Source of the DNA: Brevibacterium sp.
GTDB taxonomy: Bacteria; Actinomycetota; Actinomycetes; Actinomycetales; Brevibacteriaceae
Length of the DNA stretch: 64,000 nt
Direction: 5' to 3'
NCBI GenBank assembly: GCA_030457025.1
Contig: JAKDSA010000004.1
Span: 1-64,000, forward strand
A program made the position numbers and the translations under genes. Each line of letters begins with the position of its first letter. Positions within the stretch are counted from its first letter, which is position 1. This document shows positions 7,323 through 16,026 of the stretch, in pieces. Under the pieces are notes generated by a model, which searched no databases, was not told where the DNA came from, and worked only from the letters and a program-made list of their open reading frames with translations.

Positions 7323-8801
7323 ATGGATGCGATTGCCGAATTCTTCGATACGATCAGCGGCTTCGTACGGGGGCCGTTCCTGCTCATTCCCCTCCTGCTG
7401 GGAACTGGTCTCTACCTGACGATTCGGCTGGGTGGACTGCAGTTCACAAAGCTCCTGCCTGCGCTGTCTCTGGGACTGCTCAAACGAAAAGACGCGGGTT
7501 CCGAAGGCGATATCTCCCAATTCCAGGCTCTGACGACGGCTCTGGCCGCCACCGTCGGAACGGGCAACATCGTCGGCGTGGCCACGGCGATCGGCGTCGG
7601 CGGCCCCGGCGCACTGTTCTGGATGTGGATGACGGGACTGCTGGGTATGGTCACCAAGTATGCGGAGGGCTTCCTGGCGGTGCGCTTCCGTGGCACCGAT
7701 GAGGCCGGAGAGAAGTCGGGCGGCCCCCAGTACTATCTCGAGCGAGGCATCAAGGGCCCGTTCGGCAAGTTCCTGGGACTGATGTTCGCAGTCTTCGCCG
7801 TTCTTGCCTGCTTCGGAATCGGCAACATGACCCAGGGCAACTCGATTGCGGCCAACGTCGAATCCAGCTGGTCGATCCCCGCCTGGATCACCGGTGCCGT
7901 CCTCACCGTCCTCACCCTGGTGGTGCTCGTCGGGGGAATCAAATCCATCGGTCGAGTCACTGCCGGACTCGTGCCGGTGATGATCGTGTTCTACGTCTTG
8001 GGCGCACTGTTCATCCTCATCGCCAACATCGACAAGCTGCCCGGCGCCTTCGCCGCGATCTTCACCGAGGCCTTCACCGGCACCTCGGCGGTCGGCGGAT
8101 TCGCGGGATCGGCGATCATTATCGTCGTGCAGATGGGTGTGGCGCGTGGCCTGTTCTCCAACGAATCGGGCCTCGGCTCGGCCCCGATCGCCGCCGCAGC
8201 GGCGAAGACCTCACATCCCGTCCGCCAAGGGCTGGTCTCGATGACCCAGACGTTCATCGACACCATCATCGTCGTCAGCTTCACGGGACTGACGATCATC
8301 TCCACCGGCACATGGAATCAGGTCGACCCTGAAACCGGGGAGCAGATCAGCGCCGCGCTCATGACCGGTGAGGCCTTCTCCAACGGGCTGCCCGGAGGGT
8401 GGGGCCACTGGATCGTGACCGTCGGCATCGTCCTCTTCGCCTTCTCCACCCTGCTCGGCTGGTCCTACTACGGCGACCGCAATGTCGAGCGACTCGTCGG
8501 GCGCCGAGGCGTTCTTCCGTTCCGGATCTTCTTCTCTCTGGTGGTGTTCATCGGATGTACGACCGAGCTCGAGCCGATCTGGAACTTCTCGGACGTGATG
8601 AACGGACTGATGGCCCTGCCGAACCTGCTGGGCATCCTCATCCTGTCGGGCCTCATCTCGCGTGAGACCAAGCACTACCTCAGGAACGACCCGCACCTCA
8701 CAGCAGACAAGTCCACCATCGAAGCATTCATGGACGGTCAACCCGGATGGGAGCAGTGGAAGGCGGGCGACGTGGTCGGTTCCTCACGCCGATTCGACTG
8801 A
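7323..8801 (+). CDS. Alanine/glycine:cation symporter (AGCS family), downstream of acdS
   Basis: Predicted 492-aa membrane symporter. It has the canonical family motifs ATVGTGNIVGVATAIGVGG (about residues 78-96), PGALFWMWMTG, GGPQYYLERGI, FSNESGLGSAPIAAAAAKT (about 280-298) and about 11 membrane segments. ATG 7323 was chosen because AAAGGA lies eight bases upstream; ATG 7314 and TTG 7302 are in frame. It starts 146 bp after acdS on the same strand and may be co-transcribed. It is only distantly like the 3450-5195 paralogue, keeping the common TVGTGN and FWMW residues that the other has changed. Import of ACC, a cyclic analogue of alanine-size amino acids, is a reasonable inference from position. 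Confidence 0.9.
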   Translation: MDAIAEFFDTISGFVRGPFLLIPLLLGTGLYLTIRLGGLQFTKLLPALSLGLLKRKDAGSEGDISQFQALTTALAATVGTGNIVGVATAIGVGGPGALFWMWMTGLLGMVTKYAEGFLAVRFRGTDEAGEKSGGPQYYLERGIKGPFGKFLGLMFAVFAVLACFGIGNMTQGNSIAANVESSWSIPAWITGAVLTVLTLVVLVGGIKSIGRVTAGLVPVMIVFYVLGALFILIANIDKLPGAFAAIFTEAFTGTSAVGGFAGSAIIIVVQMGVARGLFSNESGLGSAPIAAAAAKTSHPVRQGLVSMTQTFIDTIIVVSFTGLTIISTGTWNQVDPETGEQISAALMTGEAFSNGLPGGWGHWIVTVGIVLFAFSTLLGWSYYGDRNVERLVGRRGVLPFRIFFSLVVFIGCTTELEPIWNFSDVMNGLMALPNLLGILILSGLISRETKHYLRNDPHLTADKSTIEAFMDGQPGWEQWKAGDVVGSSRRFD

Positions 8802-9097
8802 GCGTCCGGCCGAGCGTCCGGCTGGGCCCAGCGTCTGGCTGGGCACCCGCACGGTCGCTCGAACCGATGGGTGATGCGGAAACGGTCGATTATCGTGCGA
8901 AATCCGCATTTCAGTGGCAGTGACCTCCGGCGGTATTCGGAACTGATGATTCCCCCAGGTTCCGCCACTTGTTGCGCACGTCACGTGTTGATAGCGTGAG
9001 AGACAAGCATGCGCGATCCGTCGACTTCGACGGCGAACAGCGATGCACAACGCCTTAAACGGCGCTATTGGGGCGCCACTAGTCAAAGGAGTCTGGA

Positions 9098-10492
9098 ATG
9101 AGCAATGTAGGCAGTGCCGCAGGCGGCTACCGCGTCGAGAACCCGGCCACCGGCGAGGTCGTCGAGAAGTTCGACAACGCCACCGACGCGCAGATCAAAG
9201 AGATCGTCAGCGCGGCTCACAAGGGCTTCCTGAGCTGGCGTGAGAAGACGATCGAGGAACGTGCCAAGATCGTCAACAGGGTCGCCGATCTGTTCGGCGA
9301 GCACAAGGACGAACTCGCGAAGATCATCGCTGAGGAGATGGGCAAACCCGTCGCAGAGGGCACCGAAGAGGCCGAGTTCTGTGAGGAGATCTTCAACTAC
9401 TACGCGGACAACGGCCCCGATTTCGCTGCGGATGAGCCGATCAAGTCCATGTCGGGCGGCAAAGCGTTCATCCAGCGCCGACCGGTCGGTCCCCTGCTGG
9501 GCATCATGCCGTGGAACTTCCCCTACTACCAGGTTGCGCGCTTCGCCGCGCCGAACCTCGTCCTCGGCAATACGATCATCCTCAAGCATGCGGAGATCTG
9601 CCCCCGCTCCTCGGCGAAGATCGCCGAGATCATGAAGGAGGCCGGCATCCCCGAGGGCGTATACAACAATGTCTACGCCACGCACGAGCAGATCGAGGAC
9701 ATTATCGCCGATGACCGGCTCGAGGGCGTGTCCCTGACCGGTTCTGAACGCGCCGGTTCTGCTGTGGCCGCGACCGCGGGCAAGAACCTCAAGAAGGCCG
9801 TGCTCGAGCTCGGCGGCTCCGATCCCTATATCGTCCTCGACACCGACAATATGGACGAGGCCGTCGACACGGCATGGGGCACCCGCCTCTACAACACCGG
9901 TCAGGTCTGCAACGCGAACAAGCGGATGATCGTCATGGACGACATCTACGATGAGTTCGTGTCCGGACTGACCTCGCGCGCTCAGGATTGGACGAAGGGC
10001 ACCCCCGCCGAGGCAGGCGACGGCAAGTACTCGCCGCTGTCCTCGCGTGGTGCCGCAGAGAAGCTGCGCAAGCAGCTCGACCGTGCGGTCGAGCAGGGTG
10101 CGACCCTCGTCGGCGGCGAACTCGCCACCGATGGTTCGGCATATGTCTCCCCGGCCGTGCTGACCGGAGTCACTTCGGACATGGACGCCTACCGCGAGGA
10201 GCTCTTCGGACCTGTGGCCACCGTGTACAAGGTGAGCAGCGATGACGATGCACTCACGCTGGCAAATGACACCCGGTTCGGTCTCGGCGGTGCCGTGTTT
10301 GCGAAGGATCCTGAGCGTGCTGCGAAGCTCGCTCAGCGTCTCGACGTGGGCATGTCGAACGTCAACACGCCAGGTGGCGAAGGTGCGGAGATTCCCTTCG
10401 GTGGCACCAAGCGTTCAGGCTTCGGCCGCGAGCTCGGGCCCTACGGCATGGACGAGTTCGTCAACAAGCGCATGTACTACGTCGCTGACTGA
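9098..10492 (+). CDS. NAD(P)-dependent succinate-semialdehyde-type dehydrogenase (ALDH superfamily)
   Basis: 464-aa aldehyde dehydrogenase. Conserved landmarks: MPWNFPYYQVARFAAPNL (about residues 137-154), TGSERAGSAVA for the cofactor loop, catalytic Glu in LELGGSDP (about 250) and catalytic Cys in GQVCNANKRM (about 270), EELFGPVATVYKV and the C-terminal PFGGTKRSGFGRELG. The short N-terminus and the HAEICPRSS loop (in place of the commoner KPA) resemble Sad/GabD-like succinate-semialdehyde dehydrogenases of actinobacteria, so that substrate is likely but not certain. Start ATG 9098 has AAAGGAG eight bases upstream. It stands alone, with a strong hairpin 48 bp after its stop. Confidence 0.85.
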   Translation: MSNVGSAAGGYRVENPATGEVVEKFDNATDAQIKEIVSAAHKGFLSWREKTIEERAKIVNRVADLFGEHKDELAKIIAEEMGKPVAEGTEEAEFCEEIFNYYADNGPDFAADEPIKSMSGGKAFIQRRPVGPLLGIMPWNFPYYQVARFAAPNLVLGNTIILKHAEICPRSSAKIAEIMKEAGIPEGVYNNVYATHEQIEDIIADDRLEGVSLTGSERAGSAVAATAGKNLKKAVLELGGSDPYIVLDTDNMDEAVDTAWGTRLYNTGQVCNANKRMIVMDDIYDEFVSGLTSRAQDWTKGTPAEAGDGKYSPLSSRGAAEKLRKQLDRAVEQGATLVGGELATDGSAYVSPAVLTGVTSDMDAYREELFGPVATVYKVSSDDDALTLANDTRFGLGGAVFAKDPERAAKLAQRLDVGMSNVNTPGGEGAEIPFGGTKRSGFGRELGPYGMDEFVNKRMYYVAD

Positions 10493-10540
10493 TCTGGCCG
10501 CTCGCTGATAAGCGGGCTCGTCGTCTGAGGCGATATCGAG

Positions 10541-10600
10541 ACGCGGGCGTTGCGTCGAGAATGACGGGTGGAACCCGAGTTCTCGACACGACGCCCGCGT
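10541..10600 (+). terminator. Strong rho-independent-type hairpin after the aldehyde dehydrogenase gene
   Basis: 21-bp inverted repeat (10541-10561 against 10580-10600; ACGCGGGCGT... pairs with ...ACGCCCGCGT) with two mismatches and an 18-nt loop. It closes the dehydrogenase transcript. Confidence 0.7.
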
Positions 10601-10624
10601 TTCGCTGTGCTCTTCTGTTTCGCG

Positions 10625-10998
10625 GGCACTTCGATGCCCAAATCGCTCATCCTCGGCCTCTGCGCCGGGTACTTCCTCGTCTTCTTCGATATGACAGTGG
10701 TCAATATTCGTCCTGGCCGCGGCACGGCGGCACCGCGGACGCCAGGATTCGCCTCGGGTGCGGGAAGTGCTGCGCGCAACCTCGGCGGAGCTGTGGGAGT
10801 GGCGGTCTTCGCCGTTCTGGCCGAGGCGGACACCGCAATCCTGATGGCAGGAGCCTGATGGCAGGAGCCGGCGTCGTGATGCTCCTTGCCTCGTTCATGT
10901 GTCTGGAGATGGGAACGCGGTTGCAGCGGAGTCAGGTCTCGAAGGCCCACGTCGCGTCGGCCGGCAGTGAGGGAAGCGGCCACTCGGGGTCCGGCTGA
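10625..10998 (+). pseudogene. Remnant of a DHA2-type MFS multidrug transporter gene
   Basis: Only two ends of a transporter survive. MPKSLILGLCAGYFLVFFDMTVVNI (from 10634) is the first membrane segment with the DMTVVN motif of 14-TMS MFS exporters; it is followed at once by ASGAGSAARNLGGAVGVAVFAVL, a late segment of the same family, so some 350-400 codons are missing. The frame then stops at 10856-10858 because of a 14-bp tandem duplication (CTGATGGCAGGAGC twice, about 10841-10868); the C-terminus continues in another frame (VVMLLASFMCLEMG...) to the TGA at 10996-10998. Non-functional. Confidence 0.75.
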
Positions 10999-11108
10999 AA
11001 GCTCGAAGATGATGTCGGTGGCCACCGACGCGATCTCGCCCGTGTCTCCAGGTCAGGGGCACGGGCGAGTGGGAGTGGCGCGCAGGGGGACTCTCGTCGA
11101 GGAGCTGT

Positions 11109-12512
11109 TCAGGCTCCGGTTGCCTTCGCAGCGGCGCGTTCTTCGGCGGTGGGGATCTGGACGATCGGGCCCAAGACCACCGTGTAGAAGAAGATGCCGA
11201 TGCCCAGGATGACTCCGCAGATGATGAAGGCGGCACCGAAGCCGCCGGTGGCCTGAACGACGAAACCTGTCACGACCGGTGCCGTGATGCCGATGAGGTT
11301 GTTCACCGAGTTCATGATCGATCCGGTGGCTCCGACTCCACCTTCGGGGGCGATGAGGGCGGGAAGTGAGTTCGTGACGCAGAACGAGATCGTGATTCCG
11401 CTTGTTCCCAGAGTGATCCAGAACAGCGCCCAGGCCGGGTCCTGGGTGAAGGCCGCTCCCATCACCGTCATGGCCAGGAGCATTCCCGAAACGATGAAGG
11501 TCTTGCGCACAGCCGTGCCTGACTTGCCGAGGCGCATCAGGTGGTCGAGCAGCCAGCCGGGGAAGATGAATTCGACGGCCACGGCGACGAGCCACGGCAG
11601 AGCGGTGAAGATGCCCGAGGACATCACACTCATGCCCATCTCCGACTGCAGATAGCCGGGCAGCCACGTCAGGAGCATCCACTGTGTATAGCCGGCACAC
11701 CCGAGACCCAGAGACATGCCCCAGACCTTGCGCTGCTTGAGGATGTAGCCGAGGTTGGCCAGGGGATTGGGTCGAGGTGCGTCCTCGTCCTGAGCGCCGC
11801 CTTCGCGAATATAGGCAAGTTCCGAATCCTTGAGCTTGCCGAGGCGGTTCATCTCCTTGGGATCGCGGTACTTCCAGAAGAAGACGAAGACGTAGGCGAG
11901 GCTGAGGATGCCCATGGCCACGAATGCGCCCCGCCAGCCGAATGATACGACGGCCATGGCCACGAGTGGGAAGCCGATGACATTCGACAGTCGCTGGCCG
12001 GAGTCGAAGATCGCCGTCGCCGTCCCGCGTTCGGAGCGTGGGAACCAGTAGCCGGTGGCCTTCATCGCACCGGGGAAGATCGGCGATTCGGCCGTTCCGA
12101 GAACGATGCGGGCCAGAATGAGCAGACCGGTTCCGCTGATGATGGCGGTGAGGAAGCAGGAGACGCTCCACATGATCGTAGCGACCCTGAAGACCCACTT
12201 GATGCCGATCTTGTCGAGAAGCAGACCGGCCGGGATCTGCATGAGCACATACGACCAGCCGAAGCTGGAGAGGACGATGCCCATCTGACCTGCCGTGAGC
12301 CCGAAGTCCTCCCGAATGTGGCCCTCGGCCACCGCGATCGAACTGCGATCGATATAGTTGATCAGCACGCCGAAGAACAACAGGATCGCGATCGCCCACC
12401 GCATCTTGCCGATGCCCGATCGCTTGGGCTTCACTCCTGGAGTGTGGGTTTCCTGTGGATTGAACTTGAGCTCATCCGGGTCGGTGCCGGTCGGCTGGGC
12501 TTGAGGCTCCAC
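11109..12512 (-). CDS. MFS transporter, anion:cation symporter (ACS/glucarate-type) family
   Basis: Predicted 467-aa, 12-segment transporter. It shows the ACS pattern: NYIDRSSIAVAEGHIREDFG after TM1, SSFGWSYVLMQIPAGLLLDKIG (TM2, loop 2-3), RIVLGTAESPIFPGAMKATGYWFP with the E-x-P-x-F-P-G motif, and SERGTATAIFDSGQRLSNVIG. Members import organic anions such as sugar acids, tartrate, phthalate or 4-hydroxyphenylacetate; the substrate here is unknown. Start was set at the GTG 12512 because AGAAGGGA lies just upstream; an earlier in-frame start at 12629 would add an unlikely basic leader across the promoter. An IclR-type palindrome lies 77 bp upstream, and an intact IS begins 154 bp upstream. Confidence 0.87.
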   Translation of the reverse strand: MEPQAQPTGTDPDELKFNPQETHTPGVKPKRSGIGKMRWAIAILLFFGVLINYIDRSSIAVAEGHIREDFGLTAGQMGIVLSSFGWSYVLMQIPAGLLLDKIGIKWVFRVATIMWSVSCFLTAIISGTGLLILARIVLGTAESPIFPGAMKATGYWFPRSERGTATAIFDSGQRLSNVIGFPLVAMAVVSFGWRGAFVAMGILSLAYVFVFFWKYRDPKEMNRLGKLKDSELAYIREGGAQDEDAPRPNPLANLGYILKQRKVWGMSLGLGCAGYTQWMLLTWLPGYLQSEMGMSVMSSGIFTALPWLVAVAVEFIFPGWLLDHLMRLGKSGTAVRKTFIVSGMLLAMTVMGAAFTQDPAWALFWITLGTSGITISFCVTNSLPALIAPEGGVGATGSIMNSVNNLIGITAPVVTGFVVQATGGFGAAFIICGVILGIGIFFYTVVLGPIVQIPTAEERAAAKATGA

Positions 12513-12588
12513 GTTGAGTCCCTTCTCTGCTGAGTCTCGGTCGTCGATGAACGTGTGGTGGTGGGCTCTGAGGCGACCTCGCCCGAGA

Positions 12589-12603
12589 TTCCACAATATG
12601 GAA
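12589..12603 (-). promoter_or_regulatory. Predicted operator palindrome upstream of the ACS transporter
   Basis: TTCCACAATATGGAA: TTCCA and TGGAA arms with a 5-nt centre, like IclR-family sites. A second partial motif (CGTTGGAACG) follows about 10 bp later. No regulator gene is adjacent; the IS inserted just beyond may have separated the transporter from it. Confidence 0.45.
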
Positions 12604-12665
12604 ACAGTATTTCGTTGGAACGAGGGCAATCTATAACTGCATTTGGCATCGTGTCAAGCATCCGC

Positions 12666-12760
12666 GTTGACTCATAGAAAACCTCCGCGTAACCCACATC
12701 GTTGCCTCAGATGAAATCCTCCGGGAACAGCGAGTCGTTGACTCATAAGAAAACCTCCGC
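12666..12760 (+). repeat. Left-end IS repeats (three copies)
   Basis: Copies at 12666-12688, 12701-12724 and 12737-12760, consensus GTTGMCTCANN-GAAAACCTCCG. The 35-36-bp phasing suggests multiple transposase-binding sites. Confidence 0.8.
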
Positions 12761-12812
12761 CACCGGAGTGGCTCCAACACCCAGGCAGCAATGACGGGTA
12801 CGCCTGATTTTC

Positions 12813-14015
12813 ATGGAGTTGACAATGAAGCAACGACAAGCCGTGACGAAGAAGAAGGCCATCGCCTACAACAACGCCAATCGGGCCGGCAAATCCCGCA
12901 TCCTTGACGAACTCGTCGATCTCACCGGATTCCACCGCGACTACGCCCGCACCGCGCTACGGCAGGCCCTGAAGCCCAAAGTCGTCAAGCCCAAACCAGG
13001 ACGGGCACCGATCTACACTCCCGACCTGCTCCCATCCTTGATCACCTGCTGGGCCATCCTGCGGGCACCAGCTGGCAAGCTCATGGCCGCGATGTTGCCG
13101 ACCCTGGTGCCGATGCTCCGGCGTGACAAGGAGCTGGCCATTACGGATGCCCAGGCCGATCTGCTGATGTCGATGAGCCCGGCCACGATCGATCGGAAAC
13201 TCGCCGATGAACGCAAGAAGATGCTGCCCAGGGGTCGATCCCACACGAAACCCGGATCGTTACTGAAGTCCCAGATTCCGATCCGGACATGGGCCGAATG
13301 GGACGACGCTGTGCCCGGGTTCGTCGAAATCGATCTCGTGGGACACGAAGGTGGCAACGCATCCGGCGAGCACTGCTTTACCCTGACCGTGACCGACATC
13401 AGCACCGGATGGACAGTGAACCGGTCAGTGAAGAACAAGGCCGCCAAATGGGTCTTCGAAGCCCTTGAGCACGTGATGAGAGTCTTCCCCTTCCCCATCA
13501 TCGGCATCGATTCCGACAATGGGTCGGAGTTCATCAACGAACACCTCTTGGCCTACTGCACCACCCACGAGATTACGTTCACCCGGTCCCGGTCAGGCAA
13601 CAAGAACGACGGGGCCCATGTCGAGCAGAAGAACTGGGCCAGAGTCCGTGAACTTGTCGGCTACCTCCGCTACGACACCCCGGCTGAGCTCGAGTTGCTC
13701 AACGAGATTTGGGAACTCGACCGGATCTTCACCAATTATCTCTTGCCCCAGCAGAAACTGATTTCGAAGACCCGGCGCGGAGCGAAAGTCTCGAAGAAAC
13801 ACGATGCTGCGGCCACCCCACATCAACGAGCGATCCGGCACGAGAAGATGCGTAAACGCCCGATCATCGGCATGAACGCCGCATTCAAACGCATCAAACC
13901 AGGCGCCCTGTCCAGGAAGATCCTCGATCTGACCGGCAGGCTCGAGACCCTGTCGGTGGCGAAGAAGCCTGGCACGGTCAAGCCAGTGGTCAATCGGGCC
14001 TGGAATAACGGGTGA
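12813..14015 (+). CDS. Transposase with DDE (rve-type) integrase core
   Basis: 400-aa transposase. The N-terminal ~110 residues are basic and helical (helix-turn-helix-like RILDELVDLTGFHRDYARTAL); the catalytic core has the first Asp in GFVEIDLVGHEGG (about 172), the second in IIGIDSDNGSEFINEHL (about 232), and the Glu in NDGAHVEQKNW (about 269). SRSGNKNDGAHVEQ is the retroviral-integrase-like NNGxxER-type region. The C-terminal part (about 330-400) is basic. ATG 12825 (MKQRQAV) has GGAG eight bases upstream and may be the true start. The gene is undamaged, so the element may be active. It resembles the actinobacterial rve transposases near IS481/ISNCY groups; exact IS family is uncertain. 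Confidence 0.88.
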   Translation: MELTMKQRQAVTKKKAIAYNNANRAGKSRILDELVDLTGFHRDYARTALRQALKPKVVKPKPGRAPIYTPDLLPSLITCWAILRAPAGKLMAAMLPTLVPMLRRDKELAITDAQADLLMSMSPATIDRKLADERKKMLPRGRSHTKPGSLLKSQIPIRTWAEWDDAVPGFVEIDLVGHEGGNASGEHCFTLTVTDISTGWTVNRSVKNKAAKWVFEALEHVMRVFPFPIIGIDSDNGSEFINEHLLAYCTTHEITFTRSRSGNKNDGAHVEQKNWARVRELVGYLRYDTPAELELLNEIWELDRIFTNYLLPQQKLISKTRRGAKVSKKHDAAATPHQRAIRHEKMRKRPIIGMNAAFKRIKPGALSRKILDLTGRLETLSVAKKPGTVKPVVNRAWNNG

Positions 14016-14020
14016 GCCTT

Positions 14021-14116
14021 CCGGAGGTTCCTATTTGAGGCAACGTATCCGTGTTCCCGGAGGTTTTCAATTGAGGCAACGATGTTTCTTTCCCGGAGGT
14101 ATTGCAATGAGGCAAC
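14021..14116 (+). repeat. Right-end IS repeats (three copies)
   Basis: Copies at 14021-14044, 14057-14080 and 14093-14116, consensus CCGGAGGTNTTNNAATGAGGCAAC, inverted relative to the left-end set and 36 bp apart. Confidence 0.8.
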
Positions 14117-14496
14117 AGGGAATCGATTACTGGAAATGCCGCCGCTGATTGAGGCAAACTCTCAATCATTCGACACCTGAGGCATTATTTCAGGTGGGCG
14201 CCTGAGCTGCGTCGAAGTATGAACTGAATGTGATCGATTCACGTGTAAAGAAGACAAGCAGAAGTGTCCGATATACTGGAATCTAGAATTGAATGATTGA
14301 AGATCAGTGAATTCCGATCCGGTCGTCATCAGCAGCGAAGAAGTGAGCATTCGGGCGAACGTGACCGGACCAGCGGCACGATCCCACTGCTCCCATACAC
14401 CACTGCTCCTATACTGGCTCGTGTGCCAGGGCTGCGGTCCCGGCGGCTGCCCGAGGACCCGGACCCAGCCGGCTCACGGAAATCTGGAGGTCATAC
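14117..14496. other. 380-bp region between IS end and acyl-AMP ligase gene
   Basis: No gene seen. A further GATTGAGGCAAAC half-copy of the IS repeat lies near 14147. The A+T-richer stretch about 14210-14300 (ATATACTGGAATCTAGAATTGAATG) probably holds the promoter of the ligase/ketosynthase/dehydrogenase operon. Confidence 0.4.
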
Positions 14497-16026
14497 GTGC
14501 CGATCACCTCGACGATCCTCGACGTCGCTGAGAACCATCCCGATCAGTTCGCCATCGTCGGCGGCGAAGACCGGCTGACCTACTCCGAACTCGTCGAGGA
14601 TTCCCGCCGAATGTTCGCCGTCGTCGACGAACTGCATCGGGCGCACACCGACCCTCCGTCTCCCGCACCGGAGACCGACGGCATCCCGATCACCGCCATC
14701 AGCGTCACCTCTGCGTTCGAGACTTCGCGCATCATCGCCGGACTCGCAGGCTTCCGGGCCCTGTCCGCGACCATCGATCCGCGCTGGCCCCTGTCCCACC
14801 AGATCGGCGTCATCAACGCCACCGGGATCGGCGTCGTCATCAGTGACTCGCCCGCCCTCGCCGAGGCGCTCGCCGCCTCCGCCTGGACCGGTACGGTCAT
14901 CAGCCTCGCCGACTTCCGCGCCCACGAAGCGTCCGTCATGGAGTCCGCGCCGCTGCCGAGTGTCCGCGACGAAGCCGAGCCCTTCCTCATGCTCTTCTCC
15001 TCAGGGACGACGAGCAACCCGAAGGCATTCATCAAGACCCGTCAGCAGTACCGGGACAATGTGGCCGTCTCCGCAGCCCACCTCGGGCCGCTGCCCGGAG
15101 TCGCGACCCTGGCGCCCGGACCGGTGTCCTACAGCCTCACGCTCTACGCCATCATCGAGAGCCTCGCGACCGGCGGCAGTGTGCACGTTGCCGACGAGTT
15201 CCACCCGATCACGATGGGTCGGCGCATCGCCGCAGAGAAGATCACCCGTGTCGTCGCGGTTCCAGCAGTGGTCCGAGCCCTCGCCGAGGCGGCCCGACGT
15301 GATCCCGAACGCTTCACCGGGCTCGACCTCGTCGTCACCGGGGGAGCCAACCTGCCCGCGAGCATCCGCGACCGCCTCGGCGAGATCCTCCCGGACACCC
15401 GGCTGATCAGCTATTACGGTGCCGCTGAGATCGGGTTCATCGGCGACAGCCGCGAGGGCGACGGCACCTGGATCACCATCTACCCCACGATCGGGGCGCA
15501 GATCCGGGCCGAGTCGGGATCGCAGGCCCCCGAGGGGGAACTCGGCACCTTGTGGATCCTGGCCGCGGCCTGCTCATACGGGTACGTCACCGGCACCACA
15601 GACGCGGTGCTGCGCGACGAGGACGGGTGGGCCACCGTCGCTGACCAGGGGCGGATCGAGAACGGGATGCTGCAGCTGGCGGGCCGGGCCGGGGACATTG
15701 CGATCACCGGCGGTCACAAGGTCTCCCTGCCCGAGGTCGAGCGGGCATACGAGACGTATGACAACCTCGGCGAGGTGTGCGCGATCGCCCTCGACGACTC
15801 CGCCTTGGGCAGCATCATCGTCCTCGTCATCGAAGGCAGTGCCGATGCGACGGAAGGCAGTGCCGATAAGGCTGCGCTCTTCGAGCATGCGCGTGCTCGG
15901 CTGGCACCGCAGTTCGTTCCCCGTCGGATCTACAGACTTCAGCGCCTGCCCAGGACGGTCGGCGGGAAGATTCGGCGTGCGGAAACCGTTGACCTCATCA
16001 TGAGCGGACGGGGGCAGCGACTGTGA
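14497..16026 (+). CDS. Acyl-AMP ligase / acyl-CoA synthetase-like enzyme (ANL superfamily)
   Basis: 509-aa adenylating enzyme that activates a carboxylic acid as acyl-AMP for transfer to CoA or a carrier protein. The P-loop-like core motif is FLMLFSSGTTSNPKAFIKT (about residues 164-182); YYGAAEIGFI (about 307) is the A5-type motif; GWATVADQGRIENGMLQLAGRAGD (about 377-400) the A7/A8 hinge; GGKIRR (about 492) holds the A10 lysine. Start GTG 14497 follows GGAGG seven bases upstream. Its stop overlaps the ketosynthase start (GTGA), so the two are translated together. The overall divergence from well-known CoA ligases prevents a substrate call. Confidence 0.85.
   Translation: MPITSTILDVAENHPDQFAIVGGEDRLTYSELVEDSRRMFAVVDELHRAHTDPPSPAPETDGIPITAISVTSAFETSRIIAGLAGFRALSATIDPRWPLSHQIGVINATGIGVVISDSPALAEALAASAWTGTVISLADFRAHEASVMESAPLPSVRDEAEPFLMLFSSGTTSNPKAFIKTRQQYRDNVAVSAAHLGPLPGVATLAPGPVSYSLTLYAIIESLATGGSVHVADEFHPITMGRRIAAEKITRVVAVPAVVRALAEAARRDPERFTGLDLVVTGGANLPASIRDRLGEILPDTRLISYYGAAEIGFIGDSREGDGTWITIYPTIGAQIRAESGSQAPEGELGTLWILAAACSYGYVTGTTDAVLRDEDGWATVADQGRIENGMLQLAGRAGDIAITGGHKVSLPEVERAYETYDNLGEVCAIALDDSALGSIIVLVIEGSADATEGSADKAALFEHARARLAPQFVPRRIYRLQRLPRTVGGKIRRAETVDLIMSGRGQRL

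Larger units (their letters stand above)
12666..14116 (+). mobile_element. Intact insertion sequence with triple terminal repeats
   Basis: One transposase gene flanked by three ~24-bp repeats at each end: left copies begin at 12666, 12701 and 12737 (GTTGACTCATA...AAACCTCCG), right copies at 14021, 14057 and 14093 (CCGGAGGTTTT...TTGAGGCAAC) in inverted orientation, spaced 35-36 bp. I see no obvious target-site duplication next to the outermost copies. A decayed, inverted piece of a closely related element is at 45207-45784. Confidence 0.8.

Noticed and set aside
12640..14140. Target-site duplication for the intact IS
   Set aside because: Bases next to the outermost repeats (CATCCGC on the left, AGGGAAT on the right) do not match.
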